From Hanstruepera neustonica (GTDB taxonomy: Bacteria; Bacteroidota; Bacteroidia; Flavobacteriales; Flavobacteriaceae): DNA of 64,000 bases. A program made the position numbers and the translations under genes. Numbering within the stretch: the stretch's first letter is position 1; every line of letters starts with the position of its first letter. The notes beneath the pieces were generated by a model. The model did no database searches. It saw only the letters and a list, made by a program, of their open reading frames with translations, and was not told the DNA's origin. The stretch spans positions 124,001 through 188,000 of the forward strand of contig NZ_POWF01000002.1 of the NCBI RefSeq assembly GCF_002895005.1, given 5' to 3'. Shown in pieces: positions 33,131-42,364 of the stretch.

Positions 33131-34174
33131 TTATTCGTCAGCTTGATGCTTGGAATATTGACGCCATTTCTCAATGCAAGCTTGCATATCCTCCGGAATT
33201 TCAGAATCAAATCGTAACATCTTACCAGTTTTGGGGTGCTCAAAACCTAATGTTTTGGCGTGTAGTGCTTGCCTTGGCAATACTTTAAAACAGTTATCTA
33301 CAAACTGCTTGTATTTGGTAAAGGTGGTACCTTTTAGAATTTTTTCACCACCATATCGCTCATCATTGAATAAGGTATGCCCAATGTGTTTCATGTGCAC
33401 CCGAATTTGGTGTGTACGTCCGGTCTCCAACTTACAAGACACCAAAGTCACGTAACCTAGTCGTTCCAGAACTTTGTAGTGCGTTACGGCAGGTTTACCT
33501 TTATCGGCTTCATCACCTTCAAAAACGGTATTTTGTAAGCGGTTTTTAGGATGTCTCCCTATGTTGCCTTCAATGGTTCCCTCATCTTCCTCAATATTGC
33601 CCCAAACCAAAGCCACATATTCGCGCTCACTGGTTTTATCAAAAAACTGCTTGGATAAATGCGCCATAGTCTCCTCGTTCTTGGCAATCACCAAAAGCCC
33701 ACTGGTGTCTTTATCGATTCGGTGAACCAAACCTGGTCTATTACTGGAGTTATTGGGCAGATTATCAAAATGGTAAATCAATGCGTTAATCAACGTCCCC
33801 GAATAATTACCATGCCCAGGATGCACAACCATACCAGCTTCTTTATTGACCACCAACAAATCATCATCTTCATAGACAATGTCAAGCGGAATATTTTCTG
33901 GAGTCAGTAAATACTCATAAGGTGGATGCTCAAACAACACACGGATTTTGTCAAATGGCTTGACCTTGTAATTGGATTTTACTGGCGAATCATTGACGTA
34001 GATATTCCCATTCTTGGCAGCAGCTTGAATTTTATTGCGCGTGGCATTCTCAATAAAATTCATAAGGTATTTATCTATGCGAAGTGGTTGCTGACCTTTT
34101 TCGGCTGTAAAAGCATAATGCTCATACAAGTCATCATCTTCTTCTTGATTTTCGGGTGTGTAGTCCTCCATCAT
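33131..34174 (-). CDS. rluD: RluA/RluD-family 23S rRNA pseudouridine synthase
   Basis: 347 residues. An S4 RNA-binding domain (about 27-90: LRIDKYLMNFIENATRNKIQ) is followed by the catalytic domain with GLVHRIDKDTSGLLVIAKN, whose Asp is the catalytic residue. ETGRTHQIRVHMKHIGHTLFNDERYGG closes it. The probable target is helix 69 of 23S rRNA if it is RluD; the exact paralog is not certain. Its start shares one base with the end of the PASTA gene. Confidence 0.9.
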   Translation of the reverse strand: MMEDYTPENQEEDDDLYEHYAFTAEKGQQPLRIDKYLMNFIENATRNKIQAAAKNGNIYVNDSPVKSNYKVKPFDKIRVLFEHPPYEYLLTPENIPLDIVYEDDDLLVVNKEAGMVVHPGHGNYSGTLINALIYHFDNLPNNSSNRPGLVHRIDKDTSGLLVIAKNEETMAHLSKQFFDKTSEREYVALVWGNIEEDEGTIEGNIGRHPKNRLQNTVFEGDEADKGKPAVTHYKVLERLGYVTLVSCKLETGRTHQIRVHMKHIGHTLFNDERYGGEKILKGTTFTKYKQFVDNCFKVLPRQALHAKTLGFEHPKTGKMLRFDSEIPEDMQACIEKWRQYSKHQADE

Positions 34175-34761
34175 TATTCGGTTGAACCAGGACGTTTTCC
34201 GTTACCCAAGACCAAATCTATTTTTGATGTTTTAGGCAACATATCGCCTGCTGCTATTTCTTGACCGTCATGAGTCATTTTCAAAACCACATCAATGGCA
34301 ATATTATCCACATACTTTAACTCTCCCAATTTAAAACCAAGGGCTTCCAAAGTTGGTTTTGCCTGACGAAGCGTTCGTTCCTTTAATTCAGGCACCATAA
34401 CTTTTCGGTAACCAGAAGGATTTAAGGTTAGGTATATTTTTCTATTTTCCTTAACCTGTTTACCAGCATCAGGATCTTGCTCAATAACTGAAAATTTGGG
34501 GTAATCCGGATTGAAATTTGAAGAATCCAAAATTTCCATCACAAGATTGTTTTCTTTCAGCTCAATATTAGCTACTTCAATGGATTTCCCTTTTAAATCA
34601 GGCACCGTTTCAAATTCACCGTGATTGGTGGAAATATTCAACCATTTTAACATGATAAAAACAATCACTACCAAAGCTACTACAGCCAAGGCCAATTGTT
34701 TTAAAAATACTTTACTCTTAAGGAATCCTAATAAACTCATGAAAGATAATTTCTGAAACAA
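34174..34761 (-). CDS. PASTA-domain membrane protein
   Basis: 195 residues. One membrane helix (about 20-38: LALAVVALVVIVFIMLKWL) and then two to three PASTA repeats, for example VPDLKGKSIEVANIELKENN (starting near 53) and VPELKERTLRQAKPTLEALG (near 124). PASTA units bind peptidoglycan fragments. Here no kinase is attached, so it is a stand-alone envelope sensor or anchor. It is co-transcribed with the RluD-like gene and divergent from ddl, a common Flavobacterial arrangement. Confidence 0.88.
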   Translation of the reverse strand: MFQKLSFMSLLGFLKSKVFLKQLALAVVALVVIVFIMLKWLNISTNHGEFETVPDLKGKSIEVANIELKENNLVMEILDSSNFNPDYPKFSVIEQDPDAGKQVKENRKIYLTLNPSGYRKVMVPELKERTLRQAKPTLEALGFKLGELKYVDNIAIDVVLKMTHDGQEIAAGDMLPKTSKIDLVLGNGKRPGSTE

Positions 34762-34901
34762 ATATATAAAAACAGAACTGTTTTTAGTTTTGATTTTTAA
34801 GTGATATTTTAGCTTAACTAATAATAGATACGTTTTATTGCACGTTTCAGATTATATAGATAGTATTAATTAACACGGTTCTGCTACTGCAGAAATTATC
34901 T

Positions 34902-35876
34902 ATGAAAAAAAACATAGGCATCATCATGGGTGGCTACTCGAGTGAATACGAAATTTCACTGAAAAGTGGCAACGTTGTTTACAAAACATTAAATCCTGAA
35001 AAGTACCATGCGTATCGCTTGCATATCTTTTCAGATAAATGGGTTTATGTTGATGACAACGACAGAGAATATCCCATTGACAAAAATGATTTCTCCATCA
35101 GGGTTGATGGTGAAAAAGTAAACTTTCACTGTATTTTTAATGCTATCCATGGTTCGCCAGGTGAAGACGGCTATATGCAAGCATACTTTAAATTACTGAA
35201 CATACCGCATACCAGTTGTGGCATGTATCAAGCGGCATTAACGTTCAACAAAAGAGATTGCTTGAGTGTCTTAAAGCCATTTGGAATTAAAACAGCCGAA
35301 AGCTATTATTTAAATTTAGGTGACACGGTTGATGAAGAAGCCATTGTAAAAGCGGTTGGCCTACCCTGTTTTGTGAAAGCCAACAGAGCCGGCAGTAGTT
35401 TTGGTATAACCAAAGTTTATAAAAAAGAAGATTTACAAGCAGCAGTAGATTTTGCCTACAAAGAGGATAATGAGATTATTATAGAATCGTTTCTAGATGG
35501 CACCGAAGTTTCCGTTGGTGTTATCAGCTATAAAGGCGAAACAAGAGTACTTCCCATTACAGAAATTGTCAGTGAAAACGATTTTTTTGATTACAAAGCC
35601 AAATACTTGGGTGAATCACAAGAAATCACACCTGCTCGCATTTCTGAAGCAGACACGAACAAGGTAAAGGAACTGGCCAAAAAAGTATATGAGGTTTTAA
35701 AAATGACTGGATTTTCAAGGAGTGAATATATTTTCAAAAATGGCGAACCACATTTATTGGAAATCAATACCGTTCCCGGATTAACGCAGGCTAGCATTTT
35801 ACCGCAACAGGCACAAGCTGCTGGAATCAGTCTTTCTGAACTCTTTGAAAATGCCATTGAGGAAGCTTTGAAATAA
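34902..35876 (+). CDS. ddl: D-alanine--D-alanine ligase
   Basis: 324 residues. ATP-grasp enzyme joining two D-Ala for peptidoglycan. IGIIMGGYSSEYEISLKSG at the N-terminus, CIFNAIHGSPGEDGYMQAYF, PCFVKANRAGSSFGITKV and FSRSEYIFKNGEPHLLEINTVPGLT are canonical. It is divergent from the PASTA gene; coaD begins 18 bases after its stop. Confidence 0.95.
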   Translation: MKKNIGIIMGGYSSEYEISLKSGNVVYKTLNPEKYHAYRLHIFSDKWVYVDDNDREYPIDKNDFSIRVDGEKVNFHCIFNAIHGSPGEDGYMQAYFKLLNIPHTSCGMYQAALTFNKRDCLSVLKPFGIKTAESYYLNLGDTVDEEAIVKAVGLPCFVKANRAGSSFGITKVYKKEDLQAAVDFAYKEDNEIIIESFLDGTEVSVGVISYKGETRVLPITEIVSENDFFDYKAKYLGESQEITPARISEADTNKVKELAKKVYEVLKMTGFSRSEYIFKNGEPHLLEINTVPGLTQASILPQQAQAAGISLSELFENAIEEALK

Positions 35877-35894
35877 AAATTGTAATTTTAAAAC

Positions 35895-36350
35895 ATGAAA
35901 CGCGCGATTTTTCCAGGGTCATTTGACCCCATTACTCTAGGGCATTACGACATCATTAAACGAGCTGTCAATTTGTTTGATGAAGTTATTGTGGCCATTG
36001 GTATTAATGCAGAGAAGAAGTATATGTTCTCTTTAGAAGAACGCATGCAATTTATCAAGGAAGCCTTTGCCAATGAACCGAAGGTAACGGTGGTGTCCTA
36101 TCAAGGGCTCACGGTTGATTTCTGTAAAAAAAATAATGTCAAATTCATTTTACGCGGCTTACGAAATCCAGCTGATTTCGAATTTGAAAAAGCCATTGCC
36201 CATACCAATCGGGATTTAGCGCCCATTGAAACGGTGTTTTTATTGACTGCTGCTGATACCTCATATATTTCATCTTCAATCGTTCGTGATGTCATCCGAA
36301 ATAACGGTGATTACACCAAATTGGTGCCAAAAAGTGTTCGCGTTAAATAG
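35895..36350 (+). CDS. coaD: Phosphopantetheine adenylyltransferase
   Basis: 151 residues, the normal length. AIFPGSFDPITLGHYDII carries the T/HxGH nucleotidyltransferase motif (here T-x-G-H). LRGLRNPADFEFE and TAADTSYISSSIVRDVI complete the site. It makes dephospho-CoA from phosphopantetheine and ATP, the penultimate step of CoA synthesis. Confidence 0.95.
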   Translation: MKRAIFPGSFDPITLGHYDIIKRAVNLFDEVIVAIGINAEKKYMFSLEERMQFIKEAFANEPKVTVVSYQGLTVDFCKKNNVKFILRGLRNPADFEFEKAIAHTNRDLAPIETVFLLTAADTSYISSSIVRDVIRNNGDYTKLVPKSVRVK

Positions 36351-36357
36351 TAAACTG

Positions 36358-36831
36358 ATGAAATATCTCAAGCTAAATGCTTTACTCCTAATTTTTGTGT
36401 TATTAGGATGTCAAAAGGAAAAGGCTGAAGTATTTAATAAAGAAGAAACCATCACCGAAATTAAATCCATGTTTGATAATTATCATGAAGCGATCAAACA
36501 AAATGGTTTACCTGCTGAATTTGATTATTTAGATGATTCTGATGATTTTTTCTGGGTACCACCAGGTTACAAGTCTGTTATTAAGTATGATTCCATAAAA
36601 TCCATTCTTATCCAGAATAACAAAAGCATACAATCCATTTCTTTTGAATTTGAAACTTTGGAAATATTTCCTTTGTCACCAGAAATTGCTAACTATTCTG
36701 GTATTGTAAAAGGGAAAATGATTGATACAGCTAATGCGACTTCCAACTTCAAAATAATAGAATCGGGCACACTTATTAAGCGTACTGACGGTTGGAAACT
36801 CCTGAACGGACAATCTCGAAATTTAGATTAA
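36358..36831 (+). CDS. NTF2-like (SnoaL/DUF4440-type) lipoprotein
   Basis: 157 residues from the ATG at 36358; the longer frame from 36286 lies within coaD. A lipoprotein signal (LNALLLIFVLLGC) precedes an alpha-beta domain with a long first helix (ITEIKSMFDNYHEAIKQNG) and strands ending in GTLIKRTDGWKLLNGQSR, typical of the NTF2-like cone fold. No catalytic assignment is possible. It converges on sulP with a four-base overlap of the two stops. Confidence 0.7.
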   Translation: MKYLKLNALLLIFVLLGCQKEKAEVFNKEETITEIKSMFDNYHEAIKQNGLPAEFDYLDDSDDFFWVPPGYKSVIKYDSIKSILIQNNKSIQSISFEFETLEIFPLSPEIANYSGIVKGKMIDTANATSNFKIIESGTLIKRTDGWKLLNGQSRNLD

Positions 36832-38450
36832 AACTTATATTCCGAAAGCGGTTTTGGAAATTCTTCGGGATTTGCTGCCAAATGATAACGCGGATCATCT
36901 ATTGCCTCAATAATAACTTCTCGGAATTTCGGACTGGCTTTGTATAATAAGATTTTACAATCCTCACTCAAATGCTTTAGTTTAATGGATTTACCTTCGG
37001 CTTCATACTTTTCAACCAGATTGAAAATAGCCTCTAAAGCCGAATGGTCACTCACACGCGATTCCACAAAATCGATTTCAACCGTTTCAGGGTCATTCTT
37101 TACATCAAATTTTTCATTAAACGCCTTTATGGAGCCGAAGAACAATGGTCCCCAAATTTCATAAACTTTAGTACCATCATCCTTAAAGCGTTTACGAGCA
37201 CGAATACGTTTCGCATTTTCCCAAGAGAATACCAAAGCACTAACAATAACTCCAGCAATTACAGCAACGGCCAAATCAAACAATACCGTCAAACCAGAAA
37301 CCAAAACCAACACAAATAAATCAGATCGCGGAATTTTTCGTGCAATTCTAAAACTAGACCATGCAAAGGTTCCGATGACCACCATAAACATCACACCAAC
37401 CAAGGCCGCAATAGGCACTTGCTCAATAAGTCCTGATGCAAATAATATAAACATCAACAGAGCAACAGCCGCTACGATACCAGATAACCTAGTTCGACCG
37501 CCTGCTTTAATGTTGATGATAGATTGGCCAATCATGGCACAACCACCCATACCACCAAACAGACCCGTAACGATATTGGCACCACCTTGTGCCAAACATT
37601 CCCGATTGGTATTTCCGCGAGTTTCTGTTAATTCATCAATCAGATTTAAGGTCATTAAGGATTCTATCAAGCCAATGGCCGCCAAGATCAATGCATAAGG
37701 TCCAATGAATTTTAAGGTTTGCCAAGTAAAAGAAACCTTATTAAATATGTCAAACTGAAATTGTGGTAAGCCACCTTTTAATCCTTCTCCTCCTCCATCT
37801 CTGATAAAACTTCCTACGGTAGCCACGTCTAAATTTCCGAAAATCACAATGGCAGAAACAACCAATATCGCCATTAATGCTTCTGGTAACTTTTTAGTCA
37901 ACTTGGGTAAACCAAACATAATTCCCATGGTCAATGCTACAAGTCCAATCATTATCCATAACTCACTTCCATGCAACCAAACTTCTTTACCATTTTCAGT
38001 AGTCATAAACATTCCTAACTGCGACAGGAAAATCACAATAGCTAAACCATTCACAAAGCCCATCATGACAGGATGTGGTATTAACCGAACAAATTTTCCA
38101 AGTTTAAAGACTCCGGCCAGCATTTGAATGACACCCATAAGAATAACGGTTGCAAACAAGTAATATAAGCCTAACTGTTCATCAGCGGCTCCCATGGCAT
38201 TTCCTTCAGCTACCAAATTCACCATCACAACCGCCAAAGCACCTGTAGCGCCACTAATCATACCTGGACGGCCGCCAAAAATAGAGGTTATCAAACCAAT
38301 CATAAAGGCTGCATATAAACCAACTAAAGGATCTACACCTGCTACAAAAGCAAAGGCAACAGCTTCAGGTACCAATGCCAAAGCAACCGTTAAACCTGAT
38401 AAAATATCGTTTTTGGCATTAGCCGCTCGTTTTCTAATAAACTCTGTCAT
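36828..38450 (-). CDS. SulP-family inorganic anion transporter
   Basis: 540 residues. About 12 membrane helices (residues 15-420), with LSGLTVALALVPEAVAFAFVAGVDPLVGLYAAF as the SulP entry (split here by position), IFGGRPGMISGATGALAVV and GLFGGMGGCAMIGQSIINIKAGGRTRLSG. A C-terminal STAS domain runs from about 425. Possible substrates are sulfate, bicarbonate or other anions. It has a well-formed promoter at 38471-38500 and is divergent from the M14 peptidase gene. Confidence 0.9.
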   Translation of the reverse strand: MTEFIRKRAANAKNDILSGLTVALALVPEAVAFAFVAGVDPLVGLYAAFMIGLITSIFGGRPGMISGATGALAVVMVNLVAEGNAMGAADEQLGLYYLFATVILMGVIQMLAGVFKLGKFVRLIPHPVMMGFVNGLAIVIFLSQLGMFMTTENGKEVWLHGSELWIMIGLVALTMGIMFGLPKLTKKLPEALMAILVVSAIVIFGNLDVATVGSFIRDGGGEGLKGGLPQFQFDIFNKVSFTWQTLKFIGPYALILAAIGLIESLMTLNLIDELTETRGNTNRECLAQGGANIVTGLFGGMGGCAMIGQSIINIKAGGRTRLSGIVAAVALLMFILFASGLIEQVPIAALVGVMFMVVIGTFAWSSFRIARKIPRSDLFVLVLVSGLTVLFDLAVAVIAGVIVSALVFSWENAKRIRARKRFKDDGTKVYEIWGPLFFGSIKAFNEKFDVKNDPETVEIDFVESRVSDHSALEAIFNLVEKYEAEGKSIKLKHLSEDCKILLYKASPKFREVIIEAIDDPRYHLAANPEEFPKPLSEYKF

Positions 38451-38470
38451 GATGGTCGTTTTTCAGGCTG

Positions 38471-38500
38471 CAAAAATACGGTTAATATGAACAAGCACAA
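38471..38500 (-). promoter_or_regulatory. Promoter of the SulP gene
   Basis: On the minus strand TTG (38500-38498), a 19-nt spacer and TATTTTTG (38478-38471) match the Bacteroidota consensus exactly. The start codon follows 20 bases later. Confidence 0.7.
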
Positions 38501-38549
38501 GTTTATATTGTTAGATTTTGATTAAGTTTATAGTTTAAAACTTGCCTTT

Positions 38550-40277
38550 ATGAATAGATTGTTTGTTTTTCTGATTTCTTGTTTGCTGTACCAAAATTTG
38601 AATGCTCAAGATTTTGAGACGGTTTTTGAAAAAAGCAAGGGTACCGAAACAGCTACGTACCACCAAACCATTTCGTATTACAAACGTTTAGCTAAAGCAT
38701 ATCCAGAGATTTCTATTCAAGCTATTGGAAAAACGGATTCCGGAGAACCTTTGCATGTGGTGACATTAAATCTAGAGAAAGAATTTGATTTTAATAAAAT
38801 CAGGCAAACCGATAAACGCATTTTACTCATCAACAACGGTATCCATCCAGGTGAAAGCGATGGCATTGATGCCACTATGATGCTCTTTCGCGATATGGTT
38901 CAAGGCAGAATTAACCTACCCAAGCACACCGTTCTGGCAACTATTCCAATTTATAATGTTGGCGGTAGTTTGAATCGAAATTCAGGAACACGCGCCAATC
39001 AAAACGGCCCAAAGGAATACGGTTTTAGAGGAAATGCTAGAAATTACGACTTAAATCGTGATTTTATTAAATGTGATACTGAAAACGCCAAAACCTTTGC
39101 TCAAATTTTCCATTTATTAAAACCCGATGTTTTTATAGACAACCATGTGAGCAATGGCGCTGATTACCAATACACCTTAACGCATTTATTCACCCAGCAT
39201 AATAAACTAGGTGGTTCTCTTGGAGAATTTTTACACCGAGAATTAATGCCACAACTGGAAAACAAATTGGCTGAAAAAAATTGGGACATCACGCCTTATG
39301 TAAATGTTTTTAATCAAGTTCCCGAAAAAGGCTTTAATCAGTTTATGGATTACCCGAGATATTCTACAGGCTATACAACGCTTTGGAACACCCTAGGCAT
39401 GATGGTGGAAACCCACATGTTAAAACCCTACAAGCAACGTGTTGAAGGCACTTATGAACTCATGATAAGCATGATTGACATTATTGAAGAAAATCATGAA
39501 GCCATTGGTTTGTTGAGAGAAGCAGCTTTTAATGGATTTAGAATAGGCGAAAAATATCCATTGGATTGGGAAATAGATGAAAGCCAAACAAGCACCTTGC
39601 TATTTAAGGGCTATGAAGGGGAGTTTGTTGAAAGTGACATTACTGGAAGCAATCGTTTAAAATACAATCGTGATAAACCATTTACAAAAGACGTCGATTA
39701 CCAAAATTATTTTAAACCATCTGTAGAAGTAACCATTCCAAAAGCATACATCATCCCTCAAGGTTGGCATAATATCATTGATTTGTTGAAATTAAATCAA
39801 GTTGAAATGAAACGTTTTGAAAAAGACACAATTATTTCAGTTCAGTCTTATAAAACTAAAGACTTTGAAACTAGAAACAATTCCTTTGAAGGCCATTATC
39901 CACATTATAATACCGTTGTAAGAATCAATGAAGAATCTATAGCCTTTAGAAAAGGAGACTACTTGATACCAACCAACCAACCAGCCATGCGTTACTTGTT
40001 AGAAACATTAGAGCCTAATGCACCCGATTCGTTTTTTAATTGGAATTTCTTTGATACTATTTTGCAACAAAAGGAAGGTTTTTCCCCTTATGTTTTTGAA
40101 GATGAAGCTATAATTATATTAAGAGATAATCCTAAATTAAAATCAGAGTTTGAAAATAAGAAGAATTCCGATTCAGAATTTGCCAATAATTGGTACGCTC
40201 AACTCAACTGGATTTTTGAACGCTCCAATCATTATGAGAATGCTCATTTGCAATATCCCATATTTAGGTTAAAATAG
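38550..40277 (+). CDS. Secreted M14-family zinc carboxypeptidase-like protein
   Basis: 575 residues. A signal peptide (about 19 residues, ending LNAQ) precedes an M14 domain. NNGIHPGESDG supplies the His and Glu zinc ligands (H-x-x-E), RNYDLNRDF and VFIDNHVSNG contain the Arg/Asn and third His, and MMVETHML the late Glu. About 200 C-terminal residues beyond the peptidase domain are of beta type. Probable exported peptidase or amidase; the substrate is unknown. Confidence 0.85.
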   Translation: MNRLFVFLISCLLYQNLNAQDFETVFEKSKGTETATYHQTISYYKRLAKAYPEISIQAIGKTDSGEPLHVVTLNLEKEFDFNKIRQTDKRILLINNGIHPGESDGIDATMMLFRDMVQGRINLPKHTVLATIPIYNVGGSLNRNSGTRANQNGPKEYGFRGNARNYDLNRDFIKCDTENAKTFAQIFHLLKPDVFIDNHVSNGADYQYTLTHLFTQHNKLGGSLGEFLHRELMPQLENKLAEKNWDITPYVNVFNQVPEKGFNQFMDYPRYSTGYTTLWNTLGMMVETHMLKPYKQRVEGTYELMISMIDIIEENHEAIGLLREAAFNGFRIGEKYPLDWEIDESQTSTLLFKGYEGEFVESDITGSNRLKYNRDKPFTKDVDYQNYFKPSVEVTIPKAYIIPQGWHNIIDLLKLNQVEMKRFEKDTIISVQSYKTKDFETRNNSFEGHYPHYNTVVRINEESIAFRKGDYLIPTNQPAMRYLLETLEPNAPDSFFNWNFFDTILQQKEGFSPYVFEDEAIIILRDNPKLKSEFENKKNSDSEFANNWYAQLNWIFERSNHYENAHLQYPIFRLK

Positions 40278-40281
40278 AAAA

Positions 40282-40302
40282 CGCCCCAATTAAATTGAGG
40301 CG
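40282..40302. terminator. Hairpin between converging genes
   Basis: CGCCCCAATT and AATTGAGGCG are complementary with one mismatch. It lies between the M14 gene and the lipoprotein gene, so it may act on both strands. T runs are short, making it a weak prediction. Confidence 0.5.
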
Positions 40303-40345
40303 AGATCTTTCTTAACTAAAAAATGGTTGGTTAATTAGAAAAGCT

Positions 40346-40999
40346 TTATTCTACAGATATACCAGAATTTGGTCTTATTCGCATAGTTTTATATTCTGTA
40401 GCTTCAGTACAACCTGTAAATTCAAAATTTTCATCAAACATCACTTGAGCGTCACTCATGTTACAATGACCATTTACTGTTTCATTAGAAGCATTTTCAC
40501 CAGTAGGCAAGTAAAAAGTAAATACCATTCCAGGAATTGGCTCAAATACTTCAACCACATATTCGCTTATGTAATTATAATTAAAAGTCCCTAGTGGCCC
40601 TTCTATACAATCACTTGAATACGTCGTTTCAAAAAATGGCAAACTAATTACAGCTGCTGAAGGCGAATTCGTGTGAATTGAAAATCTTGCTCTACCATCT
40701 GGCATGGCCTCAATACTACCTGCTCCACCAATAATATAAAAGTAATCGCCTGTATTTGCTAGATAGGATAAGTTAAATCCGTCATCCAATAGCATAACGC
40801 CATTTCCGTTGTTTCGATGCGTTTGATTTGAATTAATAAACTCCATAATCTGAGAATCAGATTGAATAATGTTTAGAGATTCCGTTAAGTTGGTGTTTTT
40901 TTCCAAATTAACATTTTGTTCGATTGGTCCCGATACTTCTTCAGTTGAACAGCTTATCGTAAAAAGGGCAAGTGTAAAAATTAGTACTAAATTTTTCAT
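40346..40999 (-). CDS. Lipoprotein of unknown function
   Basis: 217 residues. A lipoprotein signal (LVLIFTLALFTISC) precedes an acidic, Asn-rich stretch and a probable beta domain. GVMLLDDGFNLSYLANTGDYFYIIGGAG and several Cys (DCIEGPLG, GHCNMSDA, FTGCTEATEYK) suggest disulfides. No family recognised. Confidence 0.65.
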   Translation of the reverse strand: MKNLVLIFTLALFTISCSTEEVSGPIEQNVNLEKNTNLTESLNIIQSDSQIMEFINSNQTHRNNGNGVMLLDDGFNLSYLANTGDYFYIIGGAGSIEAMPDGRARFSIHTNSPSAAVISLPFFETTYSSDCIEGPLGTFNYNYISEYVVEVFEPIPGMVFTFYLPTGENASNETVNGHCNMSDAQVMFDENFEFTGCTEATEYKTMRIRPNSGISVE

Positions 41000-41130
41000 A
41001 ATAGTTGGTTTTAGATTAATAGATTAATTTTCAGTTGATTTAGCATTTACGTTTCTAAATCTTAAACCAATATTAACATATCAATTTTGATCATCCTATG
41101 TTTTTTTATCCAACTCCATGACAATTGTAC

Positions 41131-41175
41131 AAGCGGTTTATCTAACGGTAAAAAACGCATAAATAAACCGTTTGA
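41131..41175 (+). promoter_or_regulatory. Cluster of ACCGTT boxes before the phosphorelay operon
   Basis: ACCGTTAGA on the minus strand (41149-41141) and ACCGTTTGA on the plus strand (41167-41175) face each other. A further inverted pair CGGTTTAT (41134-41141) and ATAAACCG (41163-41170) overlaps them. These boxes resemble the ACxGTT-type half sites of LytTR regulators, though LytTR sites are usually direct repeats. They lie about 50 bases before the Hpt gene, so they may be an autoregulatory site of the LytTR protein encoded downstream. Confidence 0.4.
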
Positions 41176-41226
41176 TTAATTGATAATCAAGTTATTAATA
41201 AATAAGGTATCTTTAAATAAAATTGC

Positions 41227-41613
41227 ATGACCAAAAAAATTATTGAAATGAATGCTGAACAACAAATGCACTATATTAATCTTGAAAATGTATTAGCCGT
41301 TTCAAGAGGTAGTACTGAACGCATGCTTAAGTATTTATTTCAATTTCAAGAATTAATTCCTGAGCGATTAAATCAATTAAAAAAGGCAAAAAACCAAGAC
41401 AACCGAACTCAAATACGACAGATACTACATAAAATGAGTCCACAGTTACAGTTTTTTGGTATTCAAAATATTATCATTCCTATTCAGCGTTTGGAGTTTG
41501 AATACGAAACGATGCCCAATCAGGAATTAGAAGTTTTAGTCACTGAAATAATTAGTAAATTGGAAGGTGCTTTAATTGAAGTCACCAAAACCATCCAAAA
41601 ATATCATGTCTAA
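41227..41613 (+). CDS. Histidine phosphotransfer (Hpt) protein
   Basis: 128 residues. All-helical, with the Hpt signature RQILHKMSPQLQFFG; His68 is the probable phosphate carrier. It has no other domain. Its end overlaps the LytTR regulator gene by eight bases. Together with the hybrid kinase further on it provides the missing link of a phosphorelay. Confidence 0.8.
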   Translation: MTKKIIEMNAEQQMHYINLENVLAVSRGSTERMLKYLFQFQELIPERLNQLKKAKNQDNRTQIRQILHKMSPQLQFFGIQNIIIPIQRLEFEYETMPNQELEVLVTEIISKLEGALIEVTKTIQKYHV

Positions 41614-42364
41614 TATTCAATTGAATTCTATTTCGGCAGTTATCATTGATGACGACCCATTTATTCAAGAATTATTGAAGGATAAACTCAATCAATATTT
41701 CCCCGAAATTCAGATTCTGGGTTTAGGGAATAATGGTCGAGAAGGTATTCTTAAAATCCAACAATTAAAACCTAATTTGGTTTTTTTAGATGTCGAAATG
41801 ACTGATATGACTGGATTCGAGATGCTTTCCAGATTGGATGCTATTACATTTAAAACGATTTTTATTACATCATACAAGCATTATGCAATTAAAGCAATCA
41901 GATTCAATGCTTTGGATTATTTGTTAAAACCATTTGATTTAGAAGAATTAAAAAATGCCATACTTCGTTTTAAGAAGAATCAAAAATCAGATAATGTTCC
42001 GATTGCTCTACAAAATTTGAAATCAAAACAAGCAAGCGATCAAATTTTAATTTTAAAAACCCAGCAAGGTGAATTACATATACAATTAAAAGACATTATT
42101 AGTATAGAAGGCGAACGGAATTATAGCTACATCAATATGGTAAACAGCAAGAAAGAATTAGTGTCAAAAACGTTAAGTAATCTGGAGGAGTTACTGGAAG
42201 ACAAAGGCTTTTTTAGATGTCATAAATCGTATTTAATTAATAAGTTGCATATTACCGAAAACCCTAACGGCTCTACACTATTTTTATCAAATGGAATGAA
42301 AATTCCAATTTCAAGACGAAAAAAAGACACTTTTAATAATTGGTTCAATAATGAATTAATATGA
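41606..42364 (+). CDS. LytTR-family response regulator
   Basis: 252 residues from the ATG at 41606 (a longer frame from 41576 lies in the Hpt gene). A receiver domain (residues about 8-125; acidic pocket IIDDDP, phospho-acceptor Asp62 in VFLDVEMTD, Lys in LLKPFD) is followed by a LytTR DNA-binding domain (about 150-250; IISIEGERNYSYI, FFRCHKSYLINKLHI, ISRRKKD). It probably receives phosphate from the Hpt and regulates transcription. Four-base overlap with the kinase gene. Confidence 0.93.
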   Translation: MSNIQLNSISAVIIDDDPFIQELLKDKLNQYFPEIQILGLGNNGREGILKIQQLKPNLVFLDVEMTDMTGFEMLSRLDAITFKTIFITSYKHYAIKAIRFNALDYLLKPFDLEELKNAILRFKKNQKSDNVPIALQNLKSKQASDQILILKTQQGELHIQLKDIISIEGERNYSYINMVNSKKELVSKTLSNLEELLEDKGFFRCHKSYLINKLHITENPNGSTLFLSNGMKIPISRRKKDTFNNWFNNELI

